Part shown: positions 1 to 14,430 of the stretch, piece after piece
Layout of the letters: each line of letters starts with the position of its first letter
How positions within the stretch are numbered: the stretch's first letter is position 1
DNA from: Rostratula benghalensis
Taxonomy: Eukaryota; Chordata; Aves; Charadriiformes; Rostratulidae
Direction: 5' to 3'
Length of the DNA: 64,000 nucleotides
Assembly (NCBI GenBank): GCA_013399305.1
Contig: VXAI01000009.1
Coordinates: 957,604-1,021,603, forward strand
The notes under the pieces: generated by a model
Databases searched by the model: none
What the model saw: the letters and a program-made list of their open reading frames with translations, nothing else
What the model was told of the DNA's origin: nothing
Program-made: the position numbers and the translations under genes

Positions 1-1224
1 CTTACTTAAACAATTTGTGCAGTACGGCGCCTCAGCTGACTGACAGCTAGCTATTGTGGAAAAAGATGGTCTTGTTCTTTTTCCTTCCTAGTGTATCTTA
101 TTTGTTCTTTAGCTGTGGAGCTTACCAAACTGACAGTGAGGGGACCCACAGGGCTCCGTGGTCAGCCAGTTCAGGGAGGAAAATCAGATCACCTCTATCC
201 TGTTGGATTGTAAAATGAATTTTTCCTGACACTTCTTAAAACCTATTTCAGGAAATATCCAGGGAACTACAGATGAAGGAATTAGGCATCTGTGCTATGC
301 AGATAAGCAGGAACTAGAATCAAATCTAGAATTAGTATGCATGCGGATGGAGTCAAACTGACCATAGCAATGGGAAGTCAGATTATGAGAGTTCAGAGGG
401 AGTCAAAAGAAATGTGAACAAAAAAGGTAGTCTTGTTGGGTTATCAAGAGACTGTCTAAAGATTCTTTAAGAAACTGCCAGAAAAGTAAGGAAAGGGCAT
501 TGTATAAATAACTGAATAAAAGGAAATAGCAAAATAAGAGTAAATGATCACTTTGCACAGCAAATGGAGATCACCACTGAGTCTTCTCAAAAAAAAAGCA
601 GGAATAGGGAGGTGAAAGTCTGTGAATGATACTGTTACAGGAGGCAATCAAAATAAGGGCCAACTATAGAGAACTGCAGATGGAGGTTACAAAGTGCGTT
701 TAATGGCTTTGTGATAGAATGTCAGGTAAAATCAGTTTAGATTAGTGTAAATTAATAGGTGAGGAAGGGGAGCAAAATCCTAGCTTTGCACATGAAAAGA
801 CAGACCTTGAGATGTCTGTTACCACCCAGTAGTTAGGTCTTGGGCTTATAATAGATCTATTTCTAAACAGAAGTAAAAAAAAAATGTATTATATACCTTT
901 AAAAAAAGAGACAAAGACAAATAATAGTCCTGGAAAAAAAGATTAGTTTAGTATCAATCAAAAGAAAACAAATCAAATGGCAGTAATTTTTTGGAAAAGA
1001 ACACAGAACAAAACAAAGAACAAATTTATGTTTCTTTGTACAGCTGTTGTTTTACCGTATTCTGAAGACCATACGCAGTATTCATACAGGGAACATTTAA
1101 ACAAGTCTGGACTCTTCTAGTTTGTAAAGGAATCCTGAGGAATATGAAATACAGGAGGAACTACCTCTGGTGTGGGGAATCCCTCAGCTGTAAATTACTG
1201 AAGTCAATTGTAGGGGGAAGGGTA
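1..1224. other. Intron, no feature recognised
   Basis: AT-rich unique sequence with several short A runs. Open frames here are short and lack family signatures. Taken as part of the SLC25A21 intron upstream of the exon at 39 kb, because the exon is on the + strand and nothing marks a gene boundary. Confidence 0.6.
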
Positions 1225-1318
1225 TCACGCTGCTCGTTCTGTTCTTAAACCCCTCAAACATCTGCTGTTGGGTACTGGGCTCGATGGAGCTTTGATCTGA
1301 CTCAGCCATTCTTAGGAT
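1225..1318 (+). mobile_element. Old CR1-like LINE 3' end remnant
   Basis: The run TACTGGGCTCGATGGAGC, followed by TTTGATCTGACTCAG and CATTCTTA, resembles the tail of older amniote CR1-type LINEs (a 'tactgggctagatggaccttt..gtctgac..cag..ttctta' pattern). It is diverged and has lost its terminal repeat, so it looks like an ancient insertion. CR1 elements copy themselves by reverse transcription and are usually cut short at the 5' end. The subfamily is not assigned. Confidence 0.6.
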
Positions 1319-3688
1319 GGTATGGTTTAACAACGCAGTCAGGTTATGCCAATGGAAAGGAGGAGTGACTGATGCTGTCCTAAGCCTTATTTCATGCACT
1401 GACCCTCAGCAAGTTTGCTGCCTTTATTCTAGCACGTGCAGTTGCAGACTAAGCCTGCGTGTAACTGAATTTAAAGAACAGAGTGTATTGATGGTTTGAA
1501 GTTTTTGTAGTCGTTCCTTAAAACGTGCATTGAAACTCAAGAAATTCAAATGATACTTAAACTAGAAGGAAATCCAAATAGTTTATGACATGGAAAGCTC
1601 AGTTAGGGGGCCCAAACAATGTTCTTTTTTCTGGTGATGTTATAATATAACCATCCTCATGTCATTACTGCAAAATCATAGATACATTTCACATACAAAA
1701 TTGCTTTTAAGAGGCATATCCTCTTTTGAATTTTACTCACCACCTTCTTTTCCTGTTGTCCTATGAGAGCAGAAACAGCACTTCTGCATGCTTTGTGTCC
1801 TCATCTCTCCTGCTCAGGAGGCAACAGAAGCAGAATTCTGGCCAGATTTGTAGATTTGCAGCGCCAGTATAGGTAATTGATAAGTTGTAAATTTTTTTTT
1901 AAGAATGCTGGTTATAGTGGTCATATGTGCTGAATCATTTTTAGATCTAACACCTAAACTCCATCCTAATTCTGGCTTAATGCCAGTGTTCATGCTTCAT
2001 GGAAGCATGCATGGGACGACTGCTGCATTCCCAGATGTGCTTTGTGTGCTTTCTTATCCATAAAGGCTTGCTGCCTTCCAAATTAGTAGAGGATCTGCAA
2101 CACATATGCTTCCAGAAACTGTGTCAAAATATGATGATTTAATGCAGCATTCCTTTCTGATTAGGAAAACTACTTCCAATGAACTATCAGCTTAAAGATT
2201 TTTATCTAACATTCAAACTACTGATTCTGCTTTTAAATGCGGCTTTTCTTGGCTGTAGGTTACCTCATTCGGGCATCTCATACAAGGAGATTAATTTTCA
2301 GCTTGTAGAACACTGATTTAAAAGCATTCTCCCCTTTTATATGAAGCAGAGAGAACAGCTCGTAAATTAACACGTACTTTGTACTGTTATCACTGTTCTC
2401 AGTGCCTCAAAAGCTTTGAGCTGCCTTGAAACAAATTAACCACATTAATTATCAGTCGAGCACATAGACATAGAGGATATGCAATTATATCAGTACTATA
2501 ATATGGAGGGAGTACCCAAAAGCTGTTAGAGTTCTAACACATTAAACTGAAGTGTGAAATAACTGAGAGAAGTAGAAACGTAGGACAGAAGGATTGATTC
2601 AAAGAACTTTGCTTTGACAGTGCAGATGCTGATATTTTTCAGAGGTAATCCTAGGCTTCTAGACCTTCAGCAGTAAAGTTTTGCTCCTCACTCTTTCCGT
2701 TTGAAGGCATCCATCCCTCCTCTTTACCCTTTCCTTTCCAGGGAAGCCAATCTCCAACAATATAAGGCTGCAGAACCTAGACCATGCTCTCCCCTGACTC
2801 ATAGCAAAGACTAGGAGTAATATTCGTTTCATAGGCAAAGGTCTTGATTTGTTTTTATTACCATGTTTTATAAAACAGCCAGTGTACACATAGTTCTCAA
2901 AAGCAGGCTCCCTTTCATCACATTATAATTATTTGATCTGAAGATTGACTGGTTGAATGAGCTAGTGAATTAGAAAGCTTTCTCTACAGAAAAGAAAATA
3001 AGTTTTAAAAATCTAAAATGAGTGCCATTCCTTGAATTAAAACCTTTTGGAGAGTTAGAAAACTTTTCAATTTGGGAACACCTTATTTATTCTCCCATAG
3101 TGAAGAAGGGGGTGGAAGATTTTGGGTTTTTAATAGCTACGTCCTGCTTCAACTTTGCTGTTCATTGCTATTCACAACTTTCTTCTCCACCCTCATCAAG
3201 GTTCACACACAATGTCTCAAAAAATCTTCACAATCGCCCTTCTTCTGCAATGCCGTGTGTAATCATCAACAAAGGTATAGGCATTTCAGTCACACCAGGG
3301 AGAGGACATAAGATGATTCACCCTTGGATTAACACCAGCCACTTCATTGTAAGGTGATGAGTTTCAATCACTTTAATTTCTCAGCCGTTTGTGTAGAAAT
3401 GCTAGAAGGCAGCACAGCATGCGAGTAATATAATATAGAACTCTGCTAGTATAAATGATAGCTTAGCTGTAGAGTTGGTGAACAAATGATTTGCTAGGGT
3501 AACCCAATACCTCCAGTCTAATTTGATGCTGTGAGAGGCTAGAGGCTGAAAGGAGGTGCAAATGCAAGATGTAAATTTCTGTTTAATGCAGCGTTTGATA
3601 GCCACAGATGGCTATGCTTCTAGACAAAGCTGAGTAAAAAATAATAATGTTATGGACTGGAGACATTGTGCAGGGTTTTTTACCACCT

Positions 3689-3712
3689 AAAAAAAAAAAA
3701 AAAAAAAAAAAA
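3689..3712 (+). repeat. Poly(A) run of 24
   Basis: Twenty-four consecutive A, then G and five more A. No recognisable retroposed body lies upstream, so it is called a simple repeat rather than the tail of a retrogene. Confidence 0.9.
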
Positions 3713-6700
3713 GAAAAATTGGGATGCATGCCAGAGCAATCAAGTGAAGTGGGAAGCATGGAAGAGATGCACAAATTATTTGTATCAAATAGCTTAATTG
3801 TAGCTTAATTATCTAATGCCTTAAAGGATCTCAACCTGTGCTTAGGAGTGTTGTGACCATTTACACTGTGACTATCCTTTTTATAGCCAACCATTTGGAC
3901 TCATCCTGAAATGTTGTAATAATTTTATTATTTTTTTAGAGTAACTCTGTGAATCTCCAGGACTACAGTTCAGTTGTTACTTCCCAGCCTCTTCAGAACA
4001 TAATTCAGAGTCACACTCCTCCAGTGAAGTTACTCACGTAACCAGATGGTGATTTCTCTGTCACTTGCCTTTTTGAATGGTTTGATATAGGGTCTGTTTA
4101 GCATTTGCCACCTTACTTTCCAGACCCGGAAGCTCCTTGGGTTTTTTGGCTTCCCTCGAGTAAAATAAGAGCAGGAAAACTCTGCTATTCCTCCTGCTTA
4201 TAGTCACATCCTCAAGGGACTCAAAGACTGTAGAGGTCTGTGAATTACATCCATGTACGCATAAGCAAGGAGTCCTGGGGCTGCCTGGCATTCATTCATT
4301 AGTGATTATGAGGATTAATCTTTTAATGTAAAGGTGCTAAGGATTCAAGAGATGACCAAATGCCTGGATCTGTAAGTGAACAAAGAAATACTGGTTCATT
4401 TCCAAACCTTCTGAATCAAACTGCAGGGGTTCATTTTGTGAACTGAACCCTACAGGATTCACGCAGCTGTAGAGAGAAATCTAACACCTAGTCCAAGTGA
4501 AACAATTTCAGGATCCAGCAAAGAATTCCTCAACCACATAAATGATAAAATTGGCTTTGTGAAAGTCTTGTTTTCTGGTTTTAATATTTATATAATGTAT
4601 CCATATATTGTCTGTGTCCTTACTAGCATTAAGGGACTATTCTTTACTTCAGCACAAATTATAAAACCTACAGTAAGATTTTCTTCAGCCATAGACTTCT
4701 GTCCTTGAAGTCTATAGAAGCTGGAATTTTCCTCAAGTGAAATCTGAATGAGGGTCTCATGTTAGGACCTTTAATGACTTGTACTGTCTTTTTAATAAAA
4801 CATTTACAGACATTTAAATAAAATTAGTAGAACTGTGACCTGTGTCATCATTCATCAGGACTCTGCTTTCCTCATGGTGAGGGCCTTTTTGGTTACAAAG
4901 TGAGGACTGAAGAAATTGTAGATGGTTAAAATGTACCAGAGTAGATTATTGGATTAGTGATGTAAAGGAAAACATAAATAGAAAACCTAGCTAGATTACA
5001 GGACATCAGACACACTTAATTGATACAGTTGGAGAACACATTTTTTACATTGTATATGTGAAGAGGAAGTTGACAAACGCAGTTTTTGTTTCAGGAAGTC
5101 AGGTGAATATACCAAAATGTATAGTTTCTGAAAAGTATTGTAAAACCTTTAGGGATTAAGTCCTGTGCCTCCTTTAATTTATTTAGTGGACAGAATGAAG
5201 TCAAGAGAATGGCTCTCAAAGTCATGCGTGTGCTTATAGGTGCTGTTTGAAGTTGAACTATAAATGGAAAACATTTTGTTTATCTTAGTTTCTGTAATAG
5301 TGCGCATGTACAAAGGGTAATGTTTTCTTTTCTTTGAAACTCCATTGCCTATCCCACCCTGAAATTTCTATCCTTCTTACCAAATGGTAACTAAAGAAGT
5401 GATAGCATGTTCATATCGTAGTATGTTATAGCTCTCTCTCAAACATTTAGTTAATAAACAATAAACTTAATAGAAATTAAATTACTGGAGATTAGGAAAG
5501 CACTATTTTGTGATAGGGTTCTCTGATGTAACAAGTACTGCATGCCTTCTCTTTTTTAGCTCTGTATTTTTTTAAAAAAACATATAGTGACAAGGAATCC
5601 ACAAGCACTTAGGAAATTGTTTTAAAAGCTAAGTAATATTGCTGTTAAGAAGTATTTTATTTCTACTTATAATTTTTCTGGCTTTGGTTTCTAGATCTTT
5701 GATCTTATACTTTCATCCACTCGGAAGAGGAGTTCTTTTTCTCAAACACATCATCCTATATGTACACATGAAAACCAGCAAAGTTCTGAAATCACAATAC
5801 AAACAATGTGTAGTGCAATCAATATTTTATCTCACTCTGCCATGCTATTAGTAAAATCCTTTTTGTTTCCTTTGTTTTAATTTGGGGCTTTTTATGGCTG
5901 GACATTGTTGCTAACAATTTTTCAACAAACTTTGTGCAAATAAATTTCTATACTTGTTACCATGTTATAAAAGAAAAAAGAAACAACCCAAACAAAAAAG
6001 AGAAGTGTACTGTGCAGTTCCGCCAGACCTGGGGCAGACATGGAAAAGATATAAATGTGTCAGTATTACAGGAGGGAAAATACATAAATGCACATGGCGA
6101 TTCTCTTAAGTCTTGGGCTCAGTGTGATACTAATTCATTTTGGTGACATTTCGAAAACTTCTCCCAACATTAATAATAAGTTTATAGTGGGGGGTAATTC
6201 TGACAGACACAGTGTTGAAATAAAAACTTGGAAGAATGTCCATCAGATTTTACAGGTGCATAGAACATGCATTTGCAGTTGATTGATGATCTTTTTGTTA
6301 AAGGTTGACATAATGTTGAATGGAATGTTTTGTTTATATATGGTGGTCTAGTTTATTGACCAGTACCAAAATGTATGACCAATCTGGGACTTCGTACAGT
6401 GTCTCTTTTTTTCTTTCTTTTTTTTTTTTCCCTTGAAAAATTTTCTGTATTTTTCTTCTCTTCTGATCATCAGCACATGGATGCTCTTTGATTATTTTAT
6501 AAATATTATTTTCTTCAACTAACTTTTCCTTTTAAAATACTTACTTGAACTGAAATTTCCCAGAATTTTAAGCATGATTTAGAAAAAATATTTTGTGATT
6601 GACCTTCTGGGCAAATGTTACAGAACTTTGTTTTCCTGCAGTTTTCTACTGAAAATCGAAATAGCAGTTGATATGTAATTTGAATAGATATATCTTCCAT

Positions 6701-9700
6701 TTGGAAGACTATTTCTGTTGAATTTCACTTAAATAAAAAAATCTGGAGGGAAAAAAAAAAGATCTGTAGATGTCTATCCCTAATCACTAGAAGTGGAAGA
6801 AGTGGAAAGCTGATGCCTCTGTTTATTAAAGAAATGAATTTGTCTCATTTATAAGATCAGTTCAGTGGAAGAAGGGATGTCTTTAACTTCACTTCCAGTT
6901 CAGAATGTTACACTTTCCACTGTAGCAGTTAGTTATCTAAATACTGAATTGGTTTTCAACTTATGAAGATCTTTGTCCTTGAAGGTCAAGTTATAATCTC
7001 GTCTTCCTGGAGACTGCACATTTTTCTTTGGGCTCAGGAATTCATTCTTCTAACAGGACAACCTTATAAACAATGTTTATTCAGGAAAAAAAAAAAAGTA
7101 TAACAGTATGTTGGAGATATTAAGTAGTTTGTTGGTCTGCTTTCATCTTTTTTGTTTCAGGATATGGGGATCTGTATATTTGTAATTTCAGTGTACTTGT
7201 CCTGAGAGACAATTGAGTAGGAAAAAAAGGGAGATAATTCTTAAAAATATCTTCCCCTTCATTAATTGTGTCAGCAAAAATTAGAATGTAAAGCTGCTCT
7301 GCCTGTCCTAGATCACTGAGATAGAGTAAAGGAAGTTACCTGGTTATAAGCCAGCAAGTTTTGGGAAGAATCTAACAGTATTAAAAAGTAAATAACTAAA
7401 AGACTTGTGTGTAGTGAGCTTTCAGATAGGACAGTCTATCAGTGAAGCCAAAAACACAGGCTCAAGTTTTTGTCTTATATTTTATATATTGTTTGTTTTT
7501 CACCAGACTTGAAGAAAAACAAAATTAGGGAAGTCAGTAGCACCTAAAAGGATCAGGTGGTCTTGACTCACAGGCCTCTTCAGAGATACAAGGGATGTGT
7601 GATCATCTGAGTCTTTTCACTTTCAGATCAAGTTTGACTTGTGAAAATTCCAAGGCTTCCTAACTCATTTCATAACATCTTATCTCTATGGGAAGAGAAT
7701 TTCCTTTGTTTGAGTAACAGTTTCCATCTGATGTTCATTGTACAGACTCCCTGTATTTAAAATGTCTAGTATTGTAATTCTTAGATTTTTCACAGATGTA
7801 TGAGAGTGACAGTTCTGTACGCGTCCTACTCAGGCTTTAGGCCACCAAGACTTAACCAGTCCCCAGGTTGTCCTCACTGATGGGAACTACATGAAAGAAT
7901 TTAGCTAAATTATAACTGTTCTATGCACCTGTTTTTAATTCTGAAGGAAATTTATTCAGAATCTTTTCCAGTTGTATTTCGATGATGTTCATGTTCCTAC
8001 AATAAAGGTGAAGGCCATTAAACCATGTAATATTTCCCGCCTCTGTCTTCTGAATCCAAATCCCTAAAGGTGTGATCCTGATGCACTGTGTAGCTTCTCA
8101 ATACCCTTTACAGTGCTGTCATTTTTGTTTTTTCTCTTGCCACAGCAACAAGTGAATATGTAAGTTAGATAGCAGCATGGACTGACTGAGAACACACTCT
8201 TTTCTGCTCTGACCAAAGACAACCTCATTCTCATAAGAACGAAGTAAAAGAATTGGAAGAATTATAGATACATGAAGTGAGGGTGTAAAAAGGGAGGACT
8301 AAGTAAAGGAAACTAAACTTTAGTGGAGTGGGGGGTGTTTTCTGTGCCCAATGAAATTTTGAAATGTCAATTCTGTGAGAGCTGGGACAAATAAACTTCC
8401 ATACAAAAGTAAGAATATTTGAGTGTGAATCTTTGTTGAAAGAATTTTTAGAGTAAAGCTCAGATAGTGATTAGTCATTTAACTTCTTTTGAAAAAAATA
8501 CATTTTGAGCATTTTTGAATGCTGGGTTTATGCTTCCTTTGTATATTGGATGTCAGAGGCAATGCTTGCAATATTTCTAGGGTGTTTTAGAAAGTAATAA
8601 ATATTTTGCTTATTTCTCCATGGAATTTACCAGCACTGATTTATCAGGAACTGAATGAAAAGGCATTTTGTTGTTCTTTCTTTTGTCTTTTTAATAGATT
8701 CAGATGTTTTGTGTGTGCAGGACTCACATATTCATCAGGTTGATTGACTAAAACGTGTTATTTAAAAAGTTAGATAATTCTTTACATTTAAACTGAATTT
8801 CAGAGGGACCACAATTTGTGAAGAAGCACTTAAAATTATGTTCTCTTTTGTATTGTTGTTGTTTGAAGTATTCTAACATAGTTGCATAGTGGTTTGGTCA
8901 TTTTCCCTTACAGACCAAAGGCTGCTTATCAATGTTGGTTAGCTTTTTTAATTGCTAATTCTAAATAATTTTTTAATGATAATATTTTAATATTGATTTT
9001 AGCAGTTTTTTGACCACGTGCTAATACATAAAACTGCAGACTCTACAATAAAAGGAGGTATTGGCTTCCAGTGCAGTTATAATTAGTTTTCCTCTACAAA
9101 AACAAGTAGACTGCAAAGAACAGCGTGGCTATCATATTGACAACTCATATGTGTTGCTGGGGAATTATCTTGGGATTGTGATATTCATCCAGTGACAGGT
9201 AACTCCAAAGTCTGCAGCTTCTGCTATTTATCACAAGGCAGTGCAGATAAACAGTTCAGTGATTGCTCTGATTTGAGTCTAAAAACCATCATTGCTATCT
9301 TCTACTTTTCTGTTACTCCACAAATGTAAATCCAATCTTGTATAAACTTCGTATAACATGGAACTTGAAAATATGGAAAGTGTTATGTTTGGACCAAACT
9401 AAACTCCTGTGATATAGTGAAGTCAGAATGCCATCAGGGAAATATGTCTTTATCTGACATGAAATTACTGATGAAAAATACTTCTGTATTGTGAAGTTGT
9501 TCTAAATTATATGCCTCCTAAGAATGTATTTTGTATATAATAACTTTAAGAAAAAGTACATGCAGGTAGATATTCAGGCCTTTCTGTGCTAGGAAGTTTA
9601 AACATACATCAGGTGTATGTGTCAGAGCCTGTTGGAAAACTCTATGTCATGCAATTCATAGCAGACCTGGTAAATCTATTCATCATGAGCTGCGGACCAC

Positions 9701-11992
9701 CACTGTGTTTGCAGCGCAAAAAGCTAGCCTTTCTTTTCTGGATAATAAATGATCACAGAACTGGAAATGACTCAGACCTTTCAGACCAGCCAAAGACAAA
9801 CTATCTTTGATTCCAGTCCTCTTGATTCACCTGTACATATTCTATGTATTACTCAGGTGCTAAGCAGAAGTGCTTTTTGTCTTGAAGGCTGAATGGCCCT
9901 TTAGTTTAAATTAGGGACGTTCACTGGTCTTCCCTGAGAAAGTAAAATAAATTTGCTAGTGGTTACTAGTTGTAAAAAGCTGTTAAAATACACAAGTTCT
10001 GCCTCATTTCCAGTGAAATGCTGTGACTTAAGAACACTCGTTTATTGTTACACAGTATGCTGCCAGACAGTCCAGGTAGATGAAACCCGATTCTCTCTCT
10101 TATTGCTTTAAGCATTTCATTATCACTTGTGGGTTGTTTCAAAAGACAAGGAAAATATGAAACTCCTTGGAGTGAAGTAGTAACTTGCAGCTGAGATTTT
10201 TTGGTGGGTTGTTGGGGTTTTTTTTGCAATAAATTGACTTCATTTGACCTTTGACTCAGGAAGACCGTCTGGTTTTCTATTACTGGAGAAATAAGTTTCC
10301 ATAATGACAGTGCTATCAGAGGTGAGATGCGTAAAAGAAGCTATTATGTAATGAAACATGAAGACACACACATGAAATATTAAAAGCTTGACTGGGCAAG
10401 TCAGCCTGTGTCAATGGTAACGCTAAGAACATCTATCATAGCAGAAGCTGTGCCCAGTCTATGATACCCTGACTGCAAGCTCGGTATGTAGTCAGATTGC
10501 TGAAGTGGAGCCCTTTTTCACTGACCTGTTACAATGATATGAAGTGTTAAATGTATTTGTAGATAAGCTCTCCATTTGCTATATCTAGACAGCACACTGT
10601 TGTTGATTGATTCCTGCCTTCGCTTTCCCAAAGTATTTTTAGTGATATCTTCACAAACGCTTGTGTTAATTGTCTACCTTTGAATATCAGCCCTTGTGCT
10701 TTTTTGTTCTTCTAATGATGATATTAAAACTGAGGCATTAACAGTGGTGGGAAATTGCAGAAATTACAACTGTGTCTTTGTATTTAAATGCAGTTAAATA
10801 ACTGTCACAGTCTTTTAATTCATAGGAAGTTATGTCCATGTGGAAACAGACCACAGAAACATTCGCTTCATTCTTAATTGTATTTACTTAGTATTCATGC
10901 CTGTCGTCTCCTAAAGTGATGATGCTTCCATTTCCCAGGTTGTGATTGCTTTTAGGAAAGAGTAGAAAGCCTTACAGACATCTGCCATTTACTAGATTGC
11001 TGATTCTGTTTTAAAGCTCTTAATATTTGTCTTTGATCACATTGTATGTCAAAAAAAGAACTTACAAACGGCAAGTGCATTTGAATAAATATCAAAGTTT
11101 ATTGTTAAAATTAGTATAGGCTAGTTCTAGGATTAACCTAGCTGTAAAAAGTTATTTTGCATTTACAACTTTCCTGGTCTTTGCATTAGTAGTTTATGTA
11201 ATTATCAGCTTGTTAACAAGTTGTTGGGTTTTTCTTTCCTTTTTTTTTTTATTTTTTTTAAGATGATATAGGAGAATTTTAAAATGGCTTGTATCATAAA
11301 TCCTTCCATTTTCAACATCCTATTTTCTATTTTAAAGTGTAATATACTCAGCAACATTTCTATTTTAGAATCCACATAAAGTTTTTCACCACACTAATAC
11401 AGAAACAAGTAATTATTAATTTTATCCTCATCAGATCCCCCTGAGACAGAGAAATACTACCTTAATTATACAGCCAAGGAACTATAACATGAGACAGATT
11501 GAGTGGCAGGCATAGGTCACACAGGAAGCCTCTAGTTGGGCTGAGGATTGAAACAGGGTCTCGAATCTGGTCGCATCTTTTGTTTATAGCTATACACGAA
11601 ACCATTTGTTATTCTAGTTCTAATTTAGTGATTATGATAGTCTGGGATTCTTTTAAAGTAAATAAAACTTTTTATAAAGCTTTAACAGTAATCCCCACTC
11701 TTCACTGAAAATGAAACCCAGACCAAAGCTGTGTTTTTCTCTTAGAATTTTTTTCGTAAACTCTTGTGAGATTTAAAAAAGGGTTATTTTTTTTCCTATT
11801 TTTGCACTATTTTGTGTCAATGAACTTCCTGCTTTAGCTGAGGCAGGAGGTGACAGAAGAAACTGCAGTATCTTCAAACTTACAGAATGCAGGAATAGCA
11901 GAAAATTTCACAGAAAGCTGTTGCCTTGCAATATTTTCAACCACAAGCCTTTTTAGTCAGTTATGAGAGGAGGGAGATGCACAAGATGTGAG

Positions 11993-12018
11993 ACTGGCAT
12001 CCCATGATGGATGCCAGT
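11993..12018. repeat. Perfect 10-bp inverted repeat, 6-base loop
   Basis: ACTGGCATCC at 11993-12002 is exactly complementary to GGATGCCAGT at 12009-12018, with the loop CATGAT between. The arms are GC-balanced in AT-rich surroundings, so a hairpin would be fairly stable. No known element explains it. Confidence 0.8.
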
Positions 12019-12921
12019 AATGTATCCAGCCCTGCCACAACCGACCTTCAGCCACTTCATAAAGTAGTTCCACAGCTTTTGCATTGTGCTCACCCTTAAC
12101 AGGCATGATTAAGATGTAAGTGATTTGAGCTTGGTTGAATTGCCATCACATGTTTAGGCAGAAAAAAAAGTTTCCTCAAATTGACATGTCCCCACAGTGT
12201 GCATCTCAGAGGGCTCTTAAGGTGTGTGCAAAGAATTAAAGGTTACAGAAATTCCACAATCTAGGAAAATATAGCAGAAAAGGCACAGTTTTCATTTGTT
12301 CTATTAGCATTTACCCTATAGTATAGTCTGTCTCATTTACTTCGACACCAAAGAGATCTAGTTCTCCTGTCAGAGGGAAATATTTTTTCTTTCTTCTGCT
12401 TTTTTCCCAGGTATTGTACTTTCCCCAGTCTTTAAAAATTCCTACATCTCTATTTTCTAAAATATTTCACAAAATTCAGTAAGGGTAAAGAATATGACTG
12501 TGCTGAACTCTACTTACTCCATCTTTAGGAAACAGTAAGAGGAACTTCTGGAATGTCCCGGTCTTGTTTAATATCAAATGTCTGTAAAGAAGATGCAGTG
12601 AATGAAAATGGGCTCCCTACCCCCATAGCTATGAAACTAGTAACTGTCTTGTTACTGTAGTTGAAACAAATTATTAGATCCAAAGTAGCTCTTGAATTTA
12701 AAATATTTATTATATATCTGTCATTGGAGACATCCCTTCACATTAGAATTTAAAGATTGGTAAGTATTTGAAGTATCAGTCAATATTGAAAATATTGTAA
12801 TATTATTTAAAATATTGTTTGAAGAGTGTATTCTATAAAATCTACATTAAAAGGTCTTCTGGCAAAGAAAGAAAACCTTCCTTCCATTCTAGGAAGGAAT
12901 TTGTAAGTGTTTTTCCAATCC

Positions 12922-12938
12922 TTTTTTTTTTTTTTTTT
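12922..12938 (+). repeat. Poly(T) run of 17
   Basis: Seventeen consecutive T followed by AAATAC. A simple repeat with no recognisable element attached on either side. Confidence 0.9.
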
Positions 12939-13100
12939 AAATACTTTGATTGATCATGCCCTCTGATGTTTGCTTTCCAGCTTTGAATACTCTAGCAAAC
13001 TTGTTTACTTGTAAGAACATTGACTGCAAGCACAAGCTGTAGGCACATATTGCTGACTGCTTACAGAACGTGAGTTAAAAATCAGTATCGCAAGCAGTTC

Positions 13101-13121
13101 TACTAAACACCGGGTTTAGTA
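13101..13121. repeat. Perfect 8-bp inverted repeat, 5-base loop
   Basis: TACTAAAC at 13101-13108 pairs exactly with GTTTAGTA at 13114-13121; the loop is ACCGG. It lies in a stretch that keeps several CpGs (around 13070-13115). Confidence 0.75.
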
Positions 13122-14403
13122 TAAAAGGAAAGAGACTGAGGAAAAAAACTTACACACCAAGGATGCAATGGTGCATCATATTATTTGCCATTCATATTAT
13201 TAAATTGCAGATAGTCACCGTGAACTGGATATTCACCTCTACCTATGCTCAGTAGTTGAGCTCGGTAAGAATTTGTTCAGTGCAGAAAGTTTACTCAGTC
13301 CTGCTTTAAGTTGGCTGTTTGCAACTTAAAACTGGGAAACCAAGCATATAAGGGACGTGCAAGAAAAAAAGATATAATTTTCACTAGGAAAAAATGCGTA
13401 ATATAGCTCATGTGACTATGACACCAACTAATGCTTAATAATTTCCTCTGTAGATACGATGAACACTGTTTTAGTAAACATCTTGCAATACATGTGGAAA
13501 CAAACGTTTTCCTTCTGGTGGCAAAACAGAGACCAAAAAAATGACTGAATTGAAATCCTAAACAAAATTTTGCAGGGTTTTAGAATAATTTCTGATTTCC
13601 ACAGCATTATAATTTGCAGGGGTTTGTTGGCTGGCTATTTATTTCTTTAAAACATTTCAAGATAGGTTGTATGTGTATTAACTAAAACATAAGAGAACAT
13701 TGTTATTGGTGTTTTTCAATTCTTCTGCTACTAGAAAGCTGCAGACTTCATCTTTATATCTTCTGAAAAGTGTAATATAAGGTAGGATAGTATTTGCAGG
13801 TTGGGTTTTTTTTTTATCTTTCCCCCTAATGTGAACCTTAGTTAAATGAACCTGTCTTCAGACTGGAGCATTAAGAACAAGTAAATCTGTTTGCTTCACT
13901 GAAGGCAAACAAGGGTGAAATAATGTCAGGTAATACAACACCACGAAGGCCTCTCACAGAAGTTCCTGTGCATATTCCTTGTTTCTTATGATAATAATGG
14001 TTTGTGGTAACATGCTCTAATGCATGTTCCCACAGAATTTTATAAATTTTGCAAAACTAGTATAGGTTGCTCTGCGCTGCAAAATGAGATTTAATAAAAA
14101 TGGCTATCCAAGGGTAATCTATACTTCCTACAAATTTCTATAATTTCTCAGTCCATAGACATGGATGAGGTGGTTATAAAGAGCTTAAGCCAGTGTTTCA
14201 AATGTTGGAATAGAACTGAAAATTTACTTCAGAGTATAACTATCAAATGAATGCAAGTAGAAGGTAACATCTTTAATTGTTTCACTAAAAAGGTATTATT
14301 TTTCCGTTAAAGATCCATTCTAGTAGTCACTAAACAAATGACCATTCCCTAAATCTTTTTGCTCTCCAGCCATATTAGTTATTGTGAAAGGAAGTTTACA
14401 TCA

Positions 14404-14430
14404 TAAACATATGTGAACATCATATGTTTA
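14404..14430. repeat. Perfect 10-bp inverted repeat, 7-base loop
   Basis: TAAACATATG at 14404-14413 pairs exactly with CATATGTTTA at 14421-14430. Each arm contains the 6-bp palindrome CATATG, so the pair also offers two E-box-like CANNTG sites 17 bases apart. Confidence 0.78.

Noticed and set aside
3022..3357. 111-codon open frame near 3 kb
   Set aside because: No domain, low complexity composition typical of intron translation, no supporting splice sites.
3689..3712. Poly(A) run as tail of a processed pseudogene
   Set aside because: No coding-like or SINE-like body upstream, and processed pseudogenes are rare in birds because CR1 does not usually copy mRNAs.
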